Origin: Latilactobacillus curvatus JCM 1096 = DSM 20019
Lineage (GTDB): Bacteria; Bacillota; Bacilli; Lactobacillales; Lactobacillaceae
Length of the DNA stretch: 64,000 nt
Direction of reading: 5' to 3'
NCBI RefSeq assembly: GCF_004101845.1
Contig: NZ_CP026116.1
Coordinates: 930,001 to 994,000 of the forward strand
Shown here: in pieces, positions 44,839 to 53,784 of the stretch
Layout of the letters: each line of letters begins with the position of its first letter
Position numbering within the stretch: the first letter of the stretch is position 1
Position numbers and translations under genes: made by a program
Notes under the pieces: generated by a model
Told to the model about the DNA's origin: nothing
What the model saw: only the letters and a program-made list of their open reading frames with translations
Databases searched by the model: none

Positions 44839-47499
44839 TTATTTCTTAATATCGTACCAAGTTGGTCCAAAGCCACTTTCAACTTTCAGCGGCACCGCTA
44901 ATGAAACCGCAGAATCCATGACACTTGGTACTAATTTTTCTAACATTGGTATTTCTGATTCTGGTGCTTCAAAAATCAATTCATCATGTACTTGTAAAAG
45001 CATCTTGGCTTGTAATCCTGCCTTCTTCAGTTCCGCTTGCATCAAGATCATTGCCATCTTAATAATATCAGCGGCACTCCCTTGAATTGGGGTATTCATT
45101 GCCGTGCGTTCTGCAAATGAGCGCAAATTGAAGTTTTTAGCGTGAATATCTGGTAAATAGCGACGCCGATGGAAGAGCGTTTCAACGTAGCCTTCTTCGC
45201 GCGCCTTCTTCACGATATCTTGCATGAATTGATGAACACCTGGATACTGTTCAAAATACGCTTCAATAAAGCGTTTAGCTTCAGCCCTTGTGATCCCAAT
45301 ATTTTGTGATAAGCCATAGTCACTAATCCCGTAAACAATCCCGAAATTAGTTGCTTTCGCTTGGCGCCGCATATCTGGTGTCACTTCATCAGCGCTCGAT
45401 AAGCCAAAAATCTTCATCGCAGTATTCGCATGGATATCGCGGTCTTCCTTGAATGCCTCTTGCATATTGGCATCCCCCGAAATGTGGGCTAAAACTCGTA
45501 ATTCAATTTGGGAGTAATCAGAAGCAAACATCTGCCAACCCGGTTGACTTGGGACAAACGCTTGGCGAATCTTACGGCCTTCCGCTAGACGGACTGGAAT
45601 ATTTTGTAAGTTGGGATCAACCGATGACAAGCGACCAGTCTGCGTTAAGGTTTGCAAGTAACGCGTATGCACCTTATTATCTTGATGAATTGACTTCAAT
45701 AATCCTTCGACATACGTTGACTGAATCTTAGCGATTTGGCGATAATCCAAGATGGTTTGGACAATTGGTGCGTCTTTTTTAAGTTGTTCCAAGACATCCA
45801 CCGCCGTTGAATAGCCGGTCTTGGTCTTCTTAATCACTGGTAACCCCATCTTTTCGAATAGAATGACGCCCAGTTGCTTAGGCGAATTGATGTTAAACGT
45901 TTCGCCAGCTTCCGCATAAATCTTTTCTTCCAAAATCTTCAGCGTTTGACTGAACTCGCCCCCCATTTGTTGTAGGCGACTTGCATCAACTCGAATCCCG
46001 GTGATTTCCATATCCGCTAAAACTAGCGCTAATGGCAATTCCATATCCGTGAATAAATCGAATTGTTGATGTTTTTTTAATTGTTCTGTCAATTGTGGTG
46101 CTAATTTGTAAATAGCTGCTGCTTTTTGAATCAGATGTTGATAAAGCACGGTTGGATCGACAGGGACTGCACGTTTAGCCCCCTTGCCATAAACAGCTTC
46201 ATCTGTTTGGACATTTTGATACTGATGTAAATTTGCAACCGTTCCAAGATCATTACTGTTATTCGTTGTATTCAACAAATAAGACGCTAATAGTAAGTCA
46301 AATTGAACCCCCGCTAAGTGAATCCCTAAGCGATTCACCGCAACCTGATTGCGTTTCACGTCAAAAACTGCTTTCGGACGTTTAGCATCTTCTAACCACG
46401 TTTTTAAAACCGATTCTGTCAAGAGTGTTACGTCGTCGCTGACATACCAGTGGTCTGGTCGGCCAATGTAAAAGCCAATCAAGTCTGCTGTATGGTAATT
46501 GTCGGTTAACATTTCGATGCCAAACGCAACGTTTTCAGTGGTTGTCACGACATCGGCGATGTTATCAAGGGTTAATACTGTAAATTGATAGTCTTCAGTA
46601 GCCGTGGGTTCAACTGGTGCAACATCTAATTGATTTAGAAACGACTTGAAGTTCATTTCTTGGTAAAAAGCAACCAAAGCTGCCATATCAGGTCCGTTGT
46701 ACACCACATCGTCTAAGCCAATCGTAATTGGCGCGTCACGTTTAATGGTTGCCAGTGTCTTACTCGTGAAAGCTAGGTCGCGATCTTCAATCAAATGTTC
46801 TTTCAATTTACTCTTTTTCATTTCATCGACATGTTCATAGACACCTTCAATGTTTCCAAATTCCGTAATCAATTTAAGCGCAGTCTTTTCCCCGACCTTT
46901 GTCACCCCGGGATAATTATCAGAGGTATCGCCCATCAATCCTTTTAAATCGATAATTTGGCTTGGTTCTAAACCGAGTTTTTCTTGAACGTGTTCAGGGG
47001 TATACGCTTCAATTTCATTGACCCCTTTAACAGTGATGTTAACGGTTGTCTGACTAGTCGTCAATTGAGTTAAATCGCGATCACCAGTGACGATATCGAC
47101 CGTGAAACCATCAGCTTCTGCTTGTTTAGCAAGTGTACCAATGATATCGTCCGCTTCGAAATTAGCGAGTTCATAAGACTGAATACCATATGCTGTTAAG
47201 AGTTCTCTAATATAAGGAAATTGTTCCGTTAATTCAGGTGGCGTTTTTGAACGGCCCCCTTTGTAGTCGGCAAATTGTTCGGTTCTAAAAGTGGTTTTGC
47301 CCGCATCAAAAGCAACTAACACGTGTGTTGGTTCAATCTTTTTCAGAATAATATCCAACATATTCTTGAAAGCATAAATCGCATTAGTGTGCAGTCCTGC
47401 CTGATTGGTGAAATGGTCTAAAGCTTGGTGCATTGCAAAAAAAGCACGAAATGCAACACTATTGCCGTCGACTAATAATAATTTTTTTTGAGAACCCAT
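44839..47499 (-). CDS. polA: DNA polymerase I (5'-3' exonuclease, degenerate proofreading domain)
   Basis: Repair and Okazaki-processing polymerase, 886 residues. The 5'-3' exonuclease domain (about 5-295) is intact. The middle 3'-5' exonuclease domain (about 305-470) lacks the catalytic D-x-E (position shows FGIEML), so no proofreading is expected, as in Bacillus enzymes. Polymerase motifs are present: A DYSQIELRVLAHIS, B RRQAKATNFGIVYGISDYG, C QVHDELIFE. First gene of polA-mutM-coaE. An extended -10 (TGTTAGAAT) lies about 40 nt upstream. Confidence 0.97.
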   Translation of the reverse strand: MGSQKKLLLVDGNSVAFRAFFAMHQALDHFTNQAGLHTNAIYAFKNMLDIILKKIEPTHVLVAFDAGKTTFRTEQFADYKGGRSKTPPELTEQFPYIRELLTAYGIQSYELANFEADDIIGTLAKQAEADGFTVDIVTGDRDLTQLTTSQTTVNITVKGVNEIEAYTPEHVQEKLGLEPSQIIDLKGLMGDTSDNYPGVTKVGEKTALKLITEFGNIEGVYEHVDEMKKSKLKEHLIEDRDLAFTSKTLATIKRDAPITIGLDDVVYNGPDMAALVAFYQEMNFKSFLNQLDVAPVEPTATEDYQFTVLTLDNIADVVTTTENVAFGIEMLTDNYHTADLIGFYIGRPDHWYVSDDVTLLTESVLKTWLEDAKRPKAVFDVKRNQVAVNRLGIHLAGVQFDLLLASYLLNTTNNSNDLGTVANLHQYQNVQTDEAVYGKGAKRAVPVDPTVLYQHLIQKAAAIYKLAPQLTEQLKKHQQFDLFTDMELPLALVLADMEITGIRVDASRLQQMGGEFSQTLKILEEKIYAEAGETFNINSPKQLGVILFEKMGLPVIKKTKTGYSTAVDVLEQLKKDAPIVQTILDYRQIAKIQSTYVEGLLKSIHQDNKVHTRYLQTLTQTGRLSSVDPNLQNIPVRLAEGRKIRQAFVPSQPGWQMFASDYSQIELRVLAHISGDANMQEAFKEDRDIHANTAMKIFGLSSADEVTPDMRRQAKATNFGIVYGISDYGLSQNIGITRAEAKRFIEAYFEQYPGVHQFMQDIVKKAREEGYVETLFHRRRYLPDIHAKNFNLRSFAERTAMNTPIQGSAADIIKMAMILMQAELKKAGLQAKMLLQVHDELIFEAPESEIPMLEKLVPSVMDSAVSLAVPLKVESGFGPTWYDIKK

Positions 47500-47587
47500 G
47501 TTGTTCCTCCTACATTCGTAAAGTGACTAGCTCTATTCTAACAAAGAAAGTGACGCGCGTCATTATGCGCGACCGTTGCTAATCGCA

Positions 47588-47626
47588 CAAAAAAAGGCCG
47601 CAACAAATGGTTGCGGCCTTTTTTAA
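47588..47626 (-). terminator. Terminator after the MarR-type gene
   Basis: AAAAAGGCCGCAACCA / TTGTTGCGGCCTTTTTTT, minus strand, four bases beyond the stop codon. Confidence 0.9.
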
Positions 47627-47629
47627 CGT

Positions 47630-48121
47630 TTATTTTGCTTCTGGGCGATCCATGTTCATTGATGCCATGCGACCAAAGATTTTTTTGCTTTGGTCGATTG
47701 TTGCGCCAACAGTATCTTGGCCGATTTCATTTTGTAAATCTTTGTACAAGTCTACGTAATAGAACAAGAGATGACGATAAACTTCCAAACCCTTTTCCGT
47801 CAAATGAACACGACGAATGCGTTGGTCATTTTCATCAGATTGTTCTGCGATAAAAGCCATCTTACGTAATGAACGACATTGACGTGAAATCGCTGAACGA
47901 CTCACTTGCATCTTATCTGCCAATGCACTGTTAGTTGTTTCATTATTCGCATTTTGAATCTCGTGCATCACTAAAAATTGGTCGAAAGATAAACCGTATT
48001 TTTGGCTTTCACGACTCATTGATTCGCTAAGGTTGTTAATCAACCACCGGTATAAACCTGCGAATTCCATAAAATCTGCTGATGTGCTACCGAGTAAATC
48101 GGTGTTATTACTCGTATCCAT
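47630..48121 (-). CDS. MarR-family transcriptional regulator
   Basis: 163 residues with a MarR winged helix (about 55-125): N-S-A-L-A-D-K-M-Q-V-S-R-S-A-I-S-R-Q as recognition helix and D-E-N-D-Q-R-I-R-R-V-H-L-T as wing. Alone in its transcript, with no transporter or enzyme partner beside it. A perfect inverted repeat lies directly upstream, suggesting autoregulation. Ligand unknown. Confidence 0.87.
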   Translation of the reverse strand: MDTSNNTDLLGSTSADFMEFAGLYRWLINNLSESMSRESQKYGLSFDQFLVMHEIQNANNETTNSALADKMQVSRSAISRQCRSLRKMAFIAEQSDENDQRIRRVHLTEKGLEVYRHLLFYYVDLYKDLQNEIGQDTVGATIDQSKKIFGRMASMNMDRPEAK

Positions 48122-48139
48122 TTCTATTCCTCCTACATG

Positions 48140-48152
48140 CTGAAACTTTCAG
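48140..48152. promoter_or_regulatory. Perfect inverted repeat CTGAAA-C-TTTCAG before the MarR gene
   Basis: 6-1-6 palindrome about 18 nt upstream of the start codon, overlapping the likely start of transcription. A candidate operator for the adjacent MarR protein. A similar half site (AAGTTTC) follows near 48174-48180. Confidence 0.5.
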
Positions 48153-48423
48153 TATCAATAGTTAACCATCGATAAGTTTCATACTCACACTATTCAGTAC
48201 TTCAATTCTTCCGTGTTCTAAGATAGCCGATCTAAATAATACTTAGTCAGCTAATCTTAACCGTACTTCGATTTAAAGCAATATAAATAGTCTATAGTAT
48301 TAAATTATATATTTCAACTAACTTTCACTAATAATCATCAACAACGTTCATTATGAGTTGCCCTGACAACCTTTATTAAATATAATTTATTATTTATTTT
48401 ACCAAAACAATCCACGAAGTAAA
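48153..48423. other. AT-rich intergenic stretch without a gene
   Basis: Very AT-rich DNA between the MarR gene and the 3D-protein terminator. I find no open frame with a ribosome binding site, no hairpin element and no clear repeat. It may hold promoter and upstream AT-rich sequences for the MarR gene. Confidence 0.4.
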
Positions 48424-48453
48424 AAATACAGCCTCAAAAAAGGCTGTATTTAA
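48424..48453 (-). terminator. Terminator of the 3D-domain protein gene
   Basis: AAATACAGCC / GGCTGTATTT with T-rich flank, directly after the stop codon. Confidence 0.8.
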
Positions 48454-48455
48454 AA

Positions 48456-49517
48456 TTACTTAATAATTGTGATTGTAATATGACGACGCCCCCAACTCTT
48501 ACATGCCGCAACAGTTGGAAAATGAACATCAATAATGTGACCTTTAATCGCGCTACCCATGTCACCAGCAATTGCATACCCGTAACCAGGTACCAAAACA
48601 AGTGAGCCTAATGGAATGACACTAGGATCAACGGCGATACAATTTGGGTTTTTAGTTAAATCAATTCCAGTTGCACCAAAATGGCTCAAACCAGGTTCGG
48701 CAGTTGAATAAGCCGTTGCTTGCACTTGAATCGCTTGTCCGGCCTTGCCATCAGCAGCGCTTGCTAAATCGGCTTGCTGGGCATTTGTGTCCACAACTGG
48801 TGCAATTGGCGCTTGTGTTGCTTCGTCGGCCGCTTTTTTAGCTGCTTCAGCCGCTTTGGCTTCAGCTTCTTCACGTGCTTGTTCTTCTGCTTTTTCTTTA
48901 GCAATTTTTGCAAGATCCGCTTGGCTTTGACTTAAATTATTCTTTAAGCCAGCCACTTGTTGTTCCAGTTCGACAGATTGTTGATCCAAACTGCTTCGTT
49001 GTTCATCAAGTTCTGTCTTGCTAGCTTGTAACTTATCTTGAATGGCTTGTGTATCACGGTAACTCTGTGCTAATTCATCCATATTATGGTTGTCAGCACT
49101 TTGAAGAACCGTCAATGTGTAAGCCCGGTTGAAGAAATCACTCAAAGAATCAGCTGACAATAGTGCGTTGACAACGTTGCGGTCATCGGCTGTTCGTTGA
49201 AGTGATTGCAAGCGTTCCTTAGCATAGCTTTTACGTTTTGCTAAAGTGGCTTGTTGCTTTTTCAAAAGCGTTTGTGCTTGTTCGATATTTTTTTCGTTAT
49301 CCTTAATCTTTTCCTTTAAGGCATTAATTTCTTGATACTTCGCATTCACGCTCGTTAAAGTGGCTTGAATCTTCGAATTTGTATCATCAATACTTTTTTG
49401 GGTACTGCTTTCTTGGGCTTGTAATTCGCTCAAACTGGCAGCACTAACAGATGTGCCCATCGTAACCATTGCAACTAAACAGGTAACAACAGCTAACGCT
49501 AGTTTTCTAAATCGCAT
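48456..49517 (-). CDS. Secreted coiled-coil protein with C-terminal 3D domain
   Basis: 353 residues from ATG 49517, which has GGAGGAG 9 nt upstream. An ATG 18 nt earlier overlaps that site. A signal peptide (1-27, ending SVSA-A) is followed by a long coiled coil (about 30-225, the last part rich in Ala and Glu) and a 3D domain (about 262-353) with three conserved Asp in D-P-S-V-I-P-L-G, A-G-D-M-G and D-V-H-F. The 3D fold is shared with MltA-type peptidoglycan lyases. Probably a cell wall hydrolase or wall-associated protein. Confidence 0.87.
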   Translation of the reverse strand: MRFRKLALAVVTCLVAMVTMGTSVSAASLSELQAQESSTQKSIDDTNSKIQATLTSVNAKYQEINALKEKIKDNEKNIEQAQTLLKKQQATLAKRKSYAKERLQSLQRTADDRNVVNALLSADSLSDFFNRAYTLTVLQSADNHNMDELAQSYRDTQAIQDKLQASKTELDEQRSSLDQQSVELEQQVAGLKNNLSQSQADLAKIAKEKAEEQAREEAEAKAAEAAKKAADEATQAPIAPVVDTNAQQADLASAADGKAGQAIQVQATAYSTAEPGLSHFGATGIDLTKNPNCIAVDPSVIPLGSLVLVPGYGYAIAGDMGSAIKGHIIDVHFPTVAACKSWGRRHITITIIK

Positions 49518-49679
49518 CTTGTTAAACTCCTCCATTCATAACTCAGACTTGATTATACGCAACAATCCCCGCAAGAAGATTGCAGATTAATGACGTTATA
49601 TTACAGTTTGAAGACATTTATAATTTTTGTGTAATAAAAACCCACTTGTAACCGCCGACAAACCAAATACTTCCAATAG

Positions 49680-49718
49680 AAAAAGCTACCACAAAAGTAA
49701 ATTTTGTGATAGCTTTTT
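49680..49718 (-). terminator. Terminator at the end of secG-est-rnr-smpB
   Basis: AAAAAGCTATCACAAAA / TTTTGTGGTAGCTTTTT, minus strand. Confidence 0.85.
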
Positions 49719-49747
49719 GACTTTATACTTAGATTTTAATTAAAGGA

Positions 49748-50221
49748 CTAACCTTTAATCCGAACCGCGCGGGCCATTTCACGATCTTGTTCTTTTCGTT
49801 TCAGTGTTTCGCGCTTATCGTATTCCCGTTTCCCTTCACCAACGCCGATTAAAACTTTGGCAAAGCCGTGTTTCAAATAAACCCGTAACGGCACAATCGT
49901 AATCCCCTTATTCTTCGTTAAAGCACCAATCTTGGTAATTTCCTTCTTGTGCAACAATAGCTTCCGGTTGCGCAATGGGTCATGATTAAACTGATTGCCT
50001 TGTTCATAAGGGCTGATATGGACATTTTCGAGATAGGCTTCTCCTTTACGGACGCGGGCGAACCCATCACGTAAGTTGATTTTGCCCTTACGGACCGATT
50101 TAATCTCGGTACCAGTGAGCACTAAGCCTGCTTCGAATGTTTCCAAAATATTATAATCGTGACCAGCTTTTTTATTCTGTGCAATTAAATTTGCTGGTTT
50201 TTGAGGATGTTTCTTTGCCAT
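49748..50221 (-). CDS. smpB: SmpB, tmRNA-binding protein
   Basis: Brings tmRNA to stalled ribosomes (trans-translation). 157 residues: [29 protein letters not shown], and a basic C-terminal tail. Adjacent to rnr as usual. RNase R degrades the released mRNA. Confidence 0.97.
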   Translation of the reverse strand: MAKKHPQKPANLIAQNKKAGHDYNILETFEAGLVLTGTEIKSVRKGKINLRDGFARVRKGEAYLENVHISPYEQGNQFNHDPLRNRKLLLHKKEITKIGALTKNKGITIVPLRVYLKHGFAKVLIGVGEGKREYDKRETLKRKEQDREMARAVRIKG

Positions 50222-50229
50222 TCAATCAC

Positions 50230-52584
50230 CTACTTTTTAAAAGTACGTTTTTGTGAGTCCTTGTTCGCAGCTGGGCGTCTTGGATGATTGTTTTTCTTTT
50301 GATCACCACGACGTTGACCGCCTTTTTCATGATCACGTGGGCGTGCTGGACGCTTTGGTCGTGCTTCAATCTTGCTTAAGATTTCAGCCGAAGCCAATGG
50401 CACTTCTTCACCGGCTAATAATTCAAAGTCCACTGAGTGGGCATCTAAATCAACATTCGCGACCTTGACCCGTACTGGTTGGCCAATGCGGAACATCTTA
50501 TGCGTTCTTTCACCGACAAGGGCTAATTGGCTTTCAACAAAGCTATAGTAGTCATCTTTCATCTGTGAGATGTGGACGAGGCCTTCAACCGTGCTTGGTA
50601 ATGCGATAAACATCCCAAAGCTGGTAACAGAACTAATCACAGCGTCGTATTCATTACCGACCTTATCAAGCATGTATTCAGCCTTCTTAAGATCAACGAC
50701 TTCCCGTTCAGTATCGATTGAGCGACGTTCTTCAAGGGATGTTTGTTCTGCGATTGGTTGTAACTTAGGTGCCCATTTTTCTTTTTCTTCAATCGTCATC
50801 CCATTTGTGGCATAACTATGAATCAAACGATGAACCATCAAATCAGGGTAACGACGGATTGGAGACGTGAAATGCGTGTAGAATTCCGCACCCAAACCAA
50901 AGTGACCAAGGGATTCATCAGAATAATGTGCTTGTTGCATACTTCTTAATAACATCGTTGTAATAATCGGTTGTTCAGGTTGACCTTCAATTTGCGTCAA
51001 GACTTCTTGGAGCATCATTGGCGTCACTTTCTTACTTGAACCGTGTGCTTGAATCCCATAAGCCGTGATAAATTCAAAGAAATTCTTCATCTTATCAGCA
51101 TCTGGTGTTTCATGAATCCGGTATAAGAAAGGTGCATTAGCAGTACTGTAATGTTCTGCAACCGTTTCATTAGCAGCCAACATAAATGATTCAATCATGC
51201 GTTCTGAAAGACCGCGTTGGCGTAATTCGATGTCGATGGCCTTGCCATTTTCATCAACGATAATCTTAGCTTCGTCTTCTTCGAAATCAATTGCACCACG
51301 GTTATGACGCTTCTTCAAGAGAATTTCATGTAATTCTGACATCGTTTCAAACATTGGCACGAGCCGTTCGTATTGCGCCCGTAAGTCAGCATCTTGATCT
51401 GTTAAGATCTTATTGACGTTTTTGTATGTCATCCGCGCTGTTGACTTAATCACACTTGGGAAAATCTTGTGATCCACTACCACGCCGTGTTCATTGATTT
51501 CCATTTCACACGTTAAAGCAAGGCGTTCAACGTCTGGATTTAATGAGCAAATCCCGTTTGATAAGCGGAATGGCAACATTGGAATCACGCGATCAGTTAA
51601 ATAAGTACTAGTCCCACGTTCTAAGGCTTCAACGTCTAATGGTGAACCTTCAGTGACGTAGTAACTCACGTCAGCAATGTGGACCCCTAAGTAGTAGTTG
51701 CCGTTTGCCAACTTTTTAACGTTAACTGCATCATCAAAATCTTTAGAATCGTCGCCGTCAATTGTCACAACGTCTTGATCCGTTAAATCTTTACGACCTA
51801 GTTTATCAGATTCTAAAACCGTATCTGGAATCACTTCTGATTGAAGCCGAACTTCTTCTGGGAAGTCCGTCTTAATATCATGTTGATACACGATTGATAA
51901 AACGTCAACGCCGGGATCATTCTTGTTACCAAGTACTTGTTTGGCAATCCCCAGCATTTGACCTGGCGCCTCAACACTTGGGTAACCGGTAACGTCAACT
52001 TGGACCATGTCACCCTTTTGTGGATGTAACCCATTATCCGTTAAATAAATTCGGTAATTACTTAATTTTTTGGCATGACTTTGGATGTATCCAATCCAGC
52101 CTGTTTTTTCTTTTTGGATATCTGAATAAGGCATGAATTCGCCGACGATTTCTTCAATCCCCCGCGTAATCACTTTCGCCACTTTTCCTTCAGGACCGCG
52201 ACGGCTGTTTTCTTCGGCTTCTTTAATGATGGCCACTTCAACCGTGTCACCATTCATCGCAAAATTCGTATTGGGTGGGGCGATAAAGATATCTGGATCA
52301 TTAGGTTCCTTATCAACGATTGAAACGAAGCCAAAGCCACGATCGTTAGCATGGAAGACCCCTTCAACAAGGCGGTTGCTGGCTGGTAATCTGAACTTAC
52401 CGGCATCGTCCATATTCAATGTCTTATCCCCTTCTAATTCTGCTAATACTTTCACTAGGTCTTTGAACCCTTGTGAACCGGCAACGCCGATTCGTTCACT
52501 AATTTCGGATACGTTTAATTGTTGCGTTGCATCTGCTTCAAAAATTGCAAGAATCGCTGCTTTCATCTGTTCAACTTGTGTCAC
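50230..52584 (-). CDS. rnr: Ribonuclease R
   Basis: 3'-5' exoribonuclease able to digest structured RNA. 784 residues: helix-turn-helix and cold-shock domains (about 1-230), RNB catalytic domain with the metal-binding TIDGDDSKDFDDAV (about 270-283), an S1 domain (about 640-720) and a basic Arg/Lys/Asn-rich tail. GTG start at 52584 behind GAGGTG. Of interest because the window has many long hairpins in 3' UTRs that such an enzyme would meet. Confidence 0.96.
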   Translation of the reverse strand: MTQVEQMKAAILAIFEADATQQLNVSEISERIGVAGSQGFKDLVKVLAELEGDKTLNMDDAGKFRLPASNRLVEGVFHANDRGFGFVSIVDKEPNDPDIFIAPPNTNFAMNGDTVEVAIIKEAEENSRRGPEGKVAKVITRGIEEIVGEFMPYSDIQKEKTGWIGYIQSHAKKLSNYRIYLTDNGLHPQKGDMVQVDVTGYPSVEAPGQMLGIAKQVLGNKNDPGVDVLSIVYQHDIKTDFPEEVRLQSEVIPDTVLESDKLGRKDLTDQDVVTIDGDDSKDFDDAVNVKKLANGNYYLGVHIADVSYYVTEGSPLDVEALERGTSTYLTDRVIPMLPFRLSNGICSLNPDVERLALTCEMEINEHGVVVDHKIFPSVIKSTARMTYKNVNKILTDQDADLRAQYERLVPMFETMSELHEILLKKRHNRGAIDFEEDEAKIIVDENGKAIDIELRQRGLSERMIESFMLAANETVAEHYSTANAPFLYRIHETPDADKMKNFFEFITAYGIQAHGSSKKVTPMMLQEVLTQIEGQPEQPIITTMLLRSMQQAHYSDESLGHFGLGAEFYTHFTSPIRRYPDLMVHRLIHSYATNGMTIEEKEKWAPKLQPIAEQTSLEERRSIDTEREVVDLKKAEYMLDKVGNEYDAVISSVTSFGMFIALPSTVEGLVHISQMKDDYYSFVESQLALVGERTHKMFRIGQPVRVKVANVDLDAHSVDFELLAGEEVPLASAEILSKIEARPKRPARPRDHEKGGQRRGDQKKNNHPRRPAANKDSQKRTFKK

Positions 52585-52599
52585 ATCAACACCTCTTTC

Positions 52600-53358
52600 T
52601 CATTTCTTAAAACGGTTTATAAATTCTAGGACATCTGTTTCTAATTGGTGATGCGCACTATCGACCGTAATGACGTGGCCGGCTTGTGGATACCAATGAT
52701 AATCAACTGTTATGTTTTGTTGCGTTAATTGCTGGTGTAAGACTTGGGCTTGTGTTGGATCAATAACTTGATCTTGTCCGCCTTGGCCGATGAAGACCGG
52801 TTTATCTCCGATTTGCTTCAAGTCAGCCACAACTTGTCGACTGAAAATATCAATTGATGCAAGTTGTTGTGGTAATTGCTGATTAATAGTCGCCAAACGT
52901 GCTGTCTGTTGCGCAGCTGGGACGCCCATTAACTGCATGATTCGATTAGCATATTGGCCAAAGAGCGGCGTCAATTTAGCAGTCGGTCCTTCGAGTACTG
53001 GCGCACTAAAAATCCCACCACCACAAACTTGTGGTAGTTCTTCTAATGCCCGCATGGCAAACAATCCGCCTAATGACAATCCGAAAACAAATAACGGTTG
53101 TTTGTTAGCCGCGGATAACTGCTCAATCGCAGCCACCGTATCGGCCCACCATGCATCGACAGAACCGCGCGTTAAAACCTCGGTTGGATCAGCCGTTGCA
53201 TGCCCTGCAAACTGTGGTGCACTAACCGCCAGCTGATTTTTCTCCAAAAAGCGGCCCATCATACGGACATCATTCGCACTACCTGTATAAGCATGTAACA
53301 ACACAACCCCGACTGAACCACCGTCAAAATAAAACGGTTGCGGCAACCGATAAGACAT
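52600..53358 (-). CDS. Carboxylesterase, alpha/beta hydrolase
   Basis: 252 residues from ATG 53358 with GGGGGTGAG upstream. Nucleophile in GLSLGG (near residue 94), acid near D-Q-V-I-D, and His in Q-A-G-H-V-I. Resembles the Est30-type carboxylesterases found between secG and rnr in Firmicutes. The natural substrate is unknown. Confidence 0.9.
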   Translation of the reverse strand: MSYRLPQPFYFDGGSVGVVLLHAYTGSANDVRMMGRFLEKNQLAVSAPQFAGHATADPTEVLTRGSVDAWWADTVAAIEQLSAANKQPLFVFGLSLGGLFAMRALEELPQVCGGGIFSAPVLEGPTAKLTPLFGQYANRIMQLMGVPAAQQTARLATINQQLPQQLASIDIFSRQVVADLKQIGDKPVFIGQGGQDQVIDPTQAQVLHQQLTQQNITVDYHWYPQAGHVITVDSAHHQLETDVLEFINRFKK

Positions 53359-53395
53359 GCGCTCACCCCCAAAGTCCTTACTGCTTGAATTCATT

Positions 53396-53429
53396 TAAAA
53401 AGGTCTCCTGCCATTCAACAGGAGACCGC
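53396..53429 (-). terminator. Terminator between secG and the esterase gene
   Basis: GGTCTCCTG / CAGGAGACC followed by TTTTT on the minus strand. It separates secG from the downstream genes or attenuates read-through. Confidence 0.8.
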
Positions 53430-53468
53430 ATCAACGTTCTTATTAGAATTCGACCCGTCTCACATGTA

Positions 53469-53705
53469 TTAGTGTGATGATAAGTACACTAAAGCTAATG
53501 CAAAGACGAAGAATAAAGCCCCTAAAACAACGGTTACTTTCTGCATGAAAGCTTCGAAACCACGGGCCTTTTGCTTGCCAAATAAATCACCAGAACCACC
53601 TGATAACGCACTCAAAGCATCCTGTTGTTTACTTGGTTGCATCATGACTGCAATCACAATCAAGATTGAATCGATTAATAATAAGTTCAGGATAAGATTT
53701 TCCAA
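53469..53705 (-). CDS. secG: SecG, preprotein translocase subunit
   Basis: 78-residue protein with two membrane helices (about 4-20 and 55-75) around the conserved cytoplasmic loop (ALSGGSGDLFGKQKARGFE). TTG start at 53705. Heads secG-esterase-rnr-smpB. Confidence 0.95.
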   Translation of the reverse strand: MENLILNLLLIDSILIVIAVMMQPSKQQDALSALSGGSGDLFGKQKARGFEAFMQKVTVVLGALFFVFALALVYLSSH

Positions 53706-53753
53706 CCTAATTCCCTACCTTTCTATCTACACTGTCTTTTAATACTTTAGCAT

Positions 53754-53780
53754 AAAAAGTAGTTAATCACCACTTTTTTA
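53754..53780 (-). terminator. Probable terminator of the ClC gene
   Basis: AAAAAGTGGT / AACTACTTTTT, an imperfect stem with T-run after the stop codon. Confidence 0.45.
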
Positions 53781-53784
53781 TCGA

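Noticed and set aside
44839-47499. Proofreading DNA polymerase I.
   Set aside because: The domain is present but the D-x-E metal ligands are missing, so I describe it as degenerate, which is normal for this lineage.
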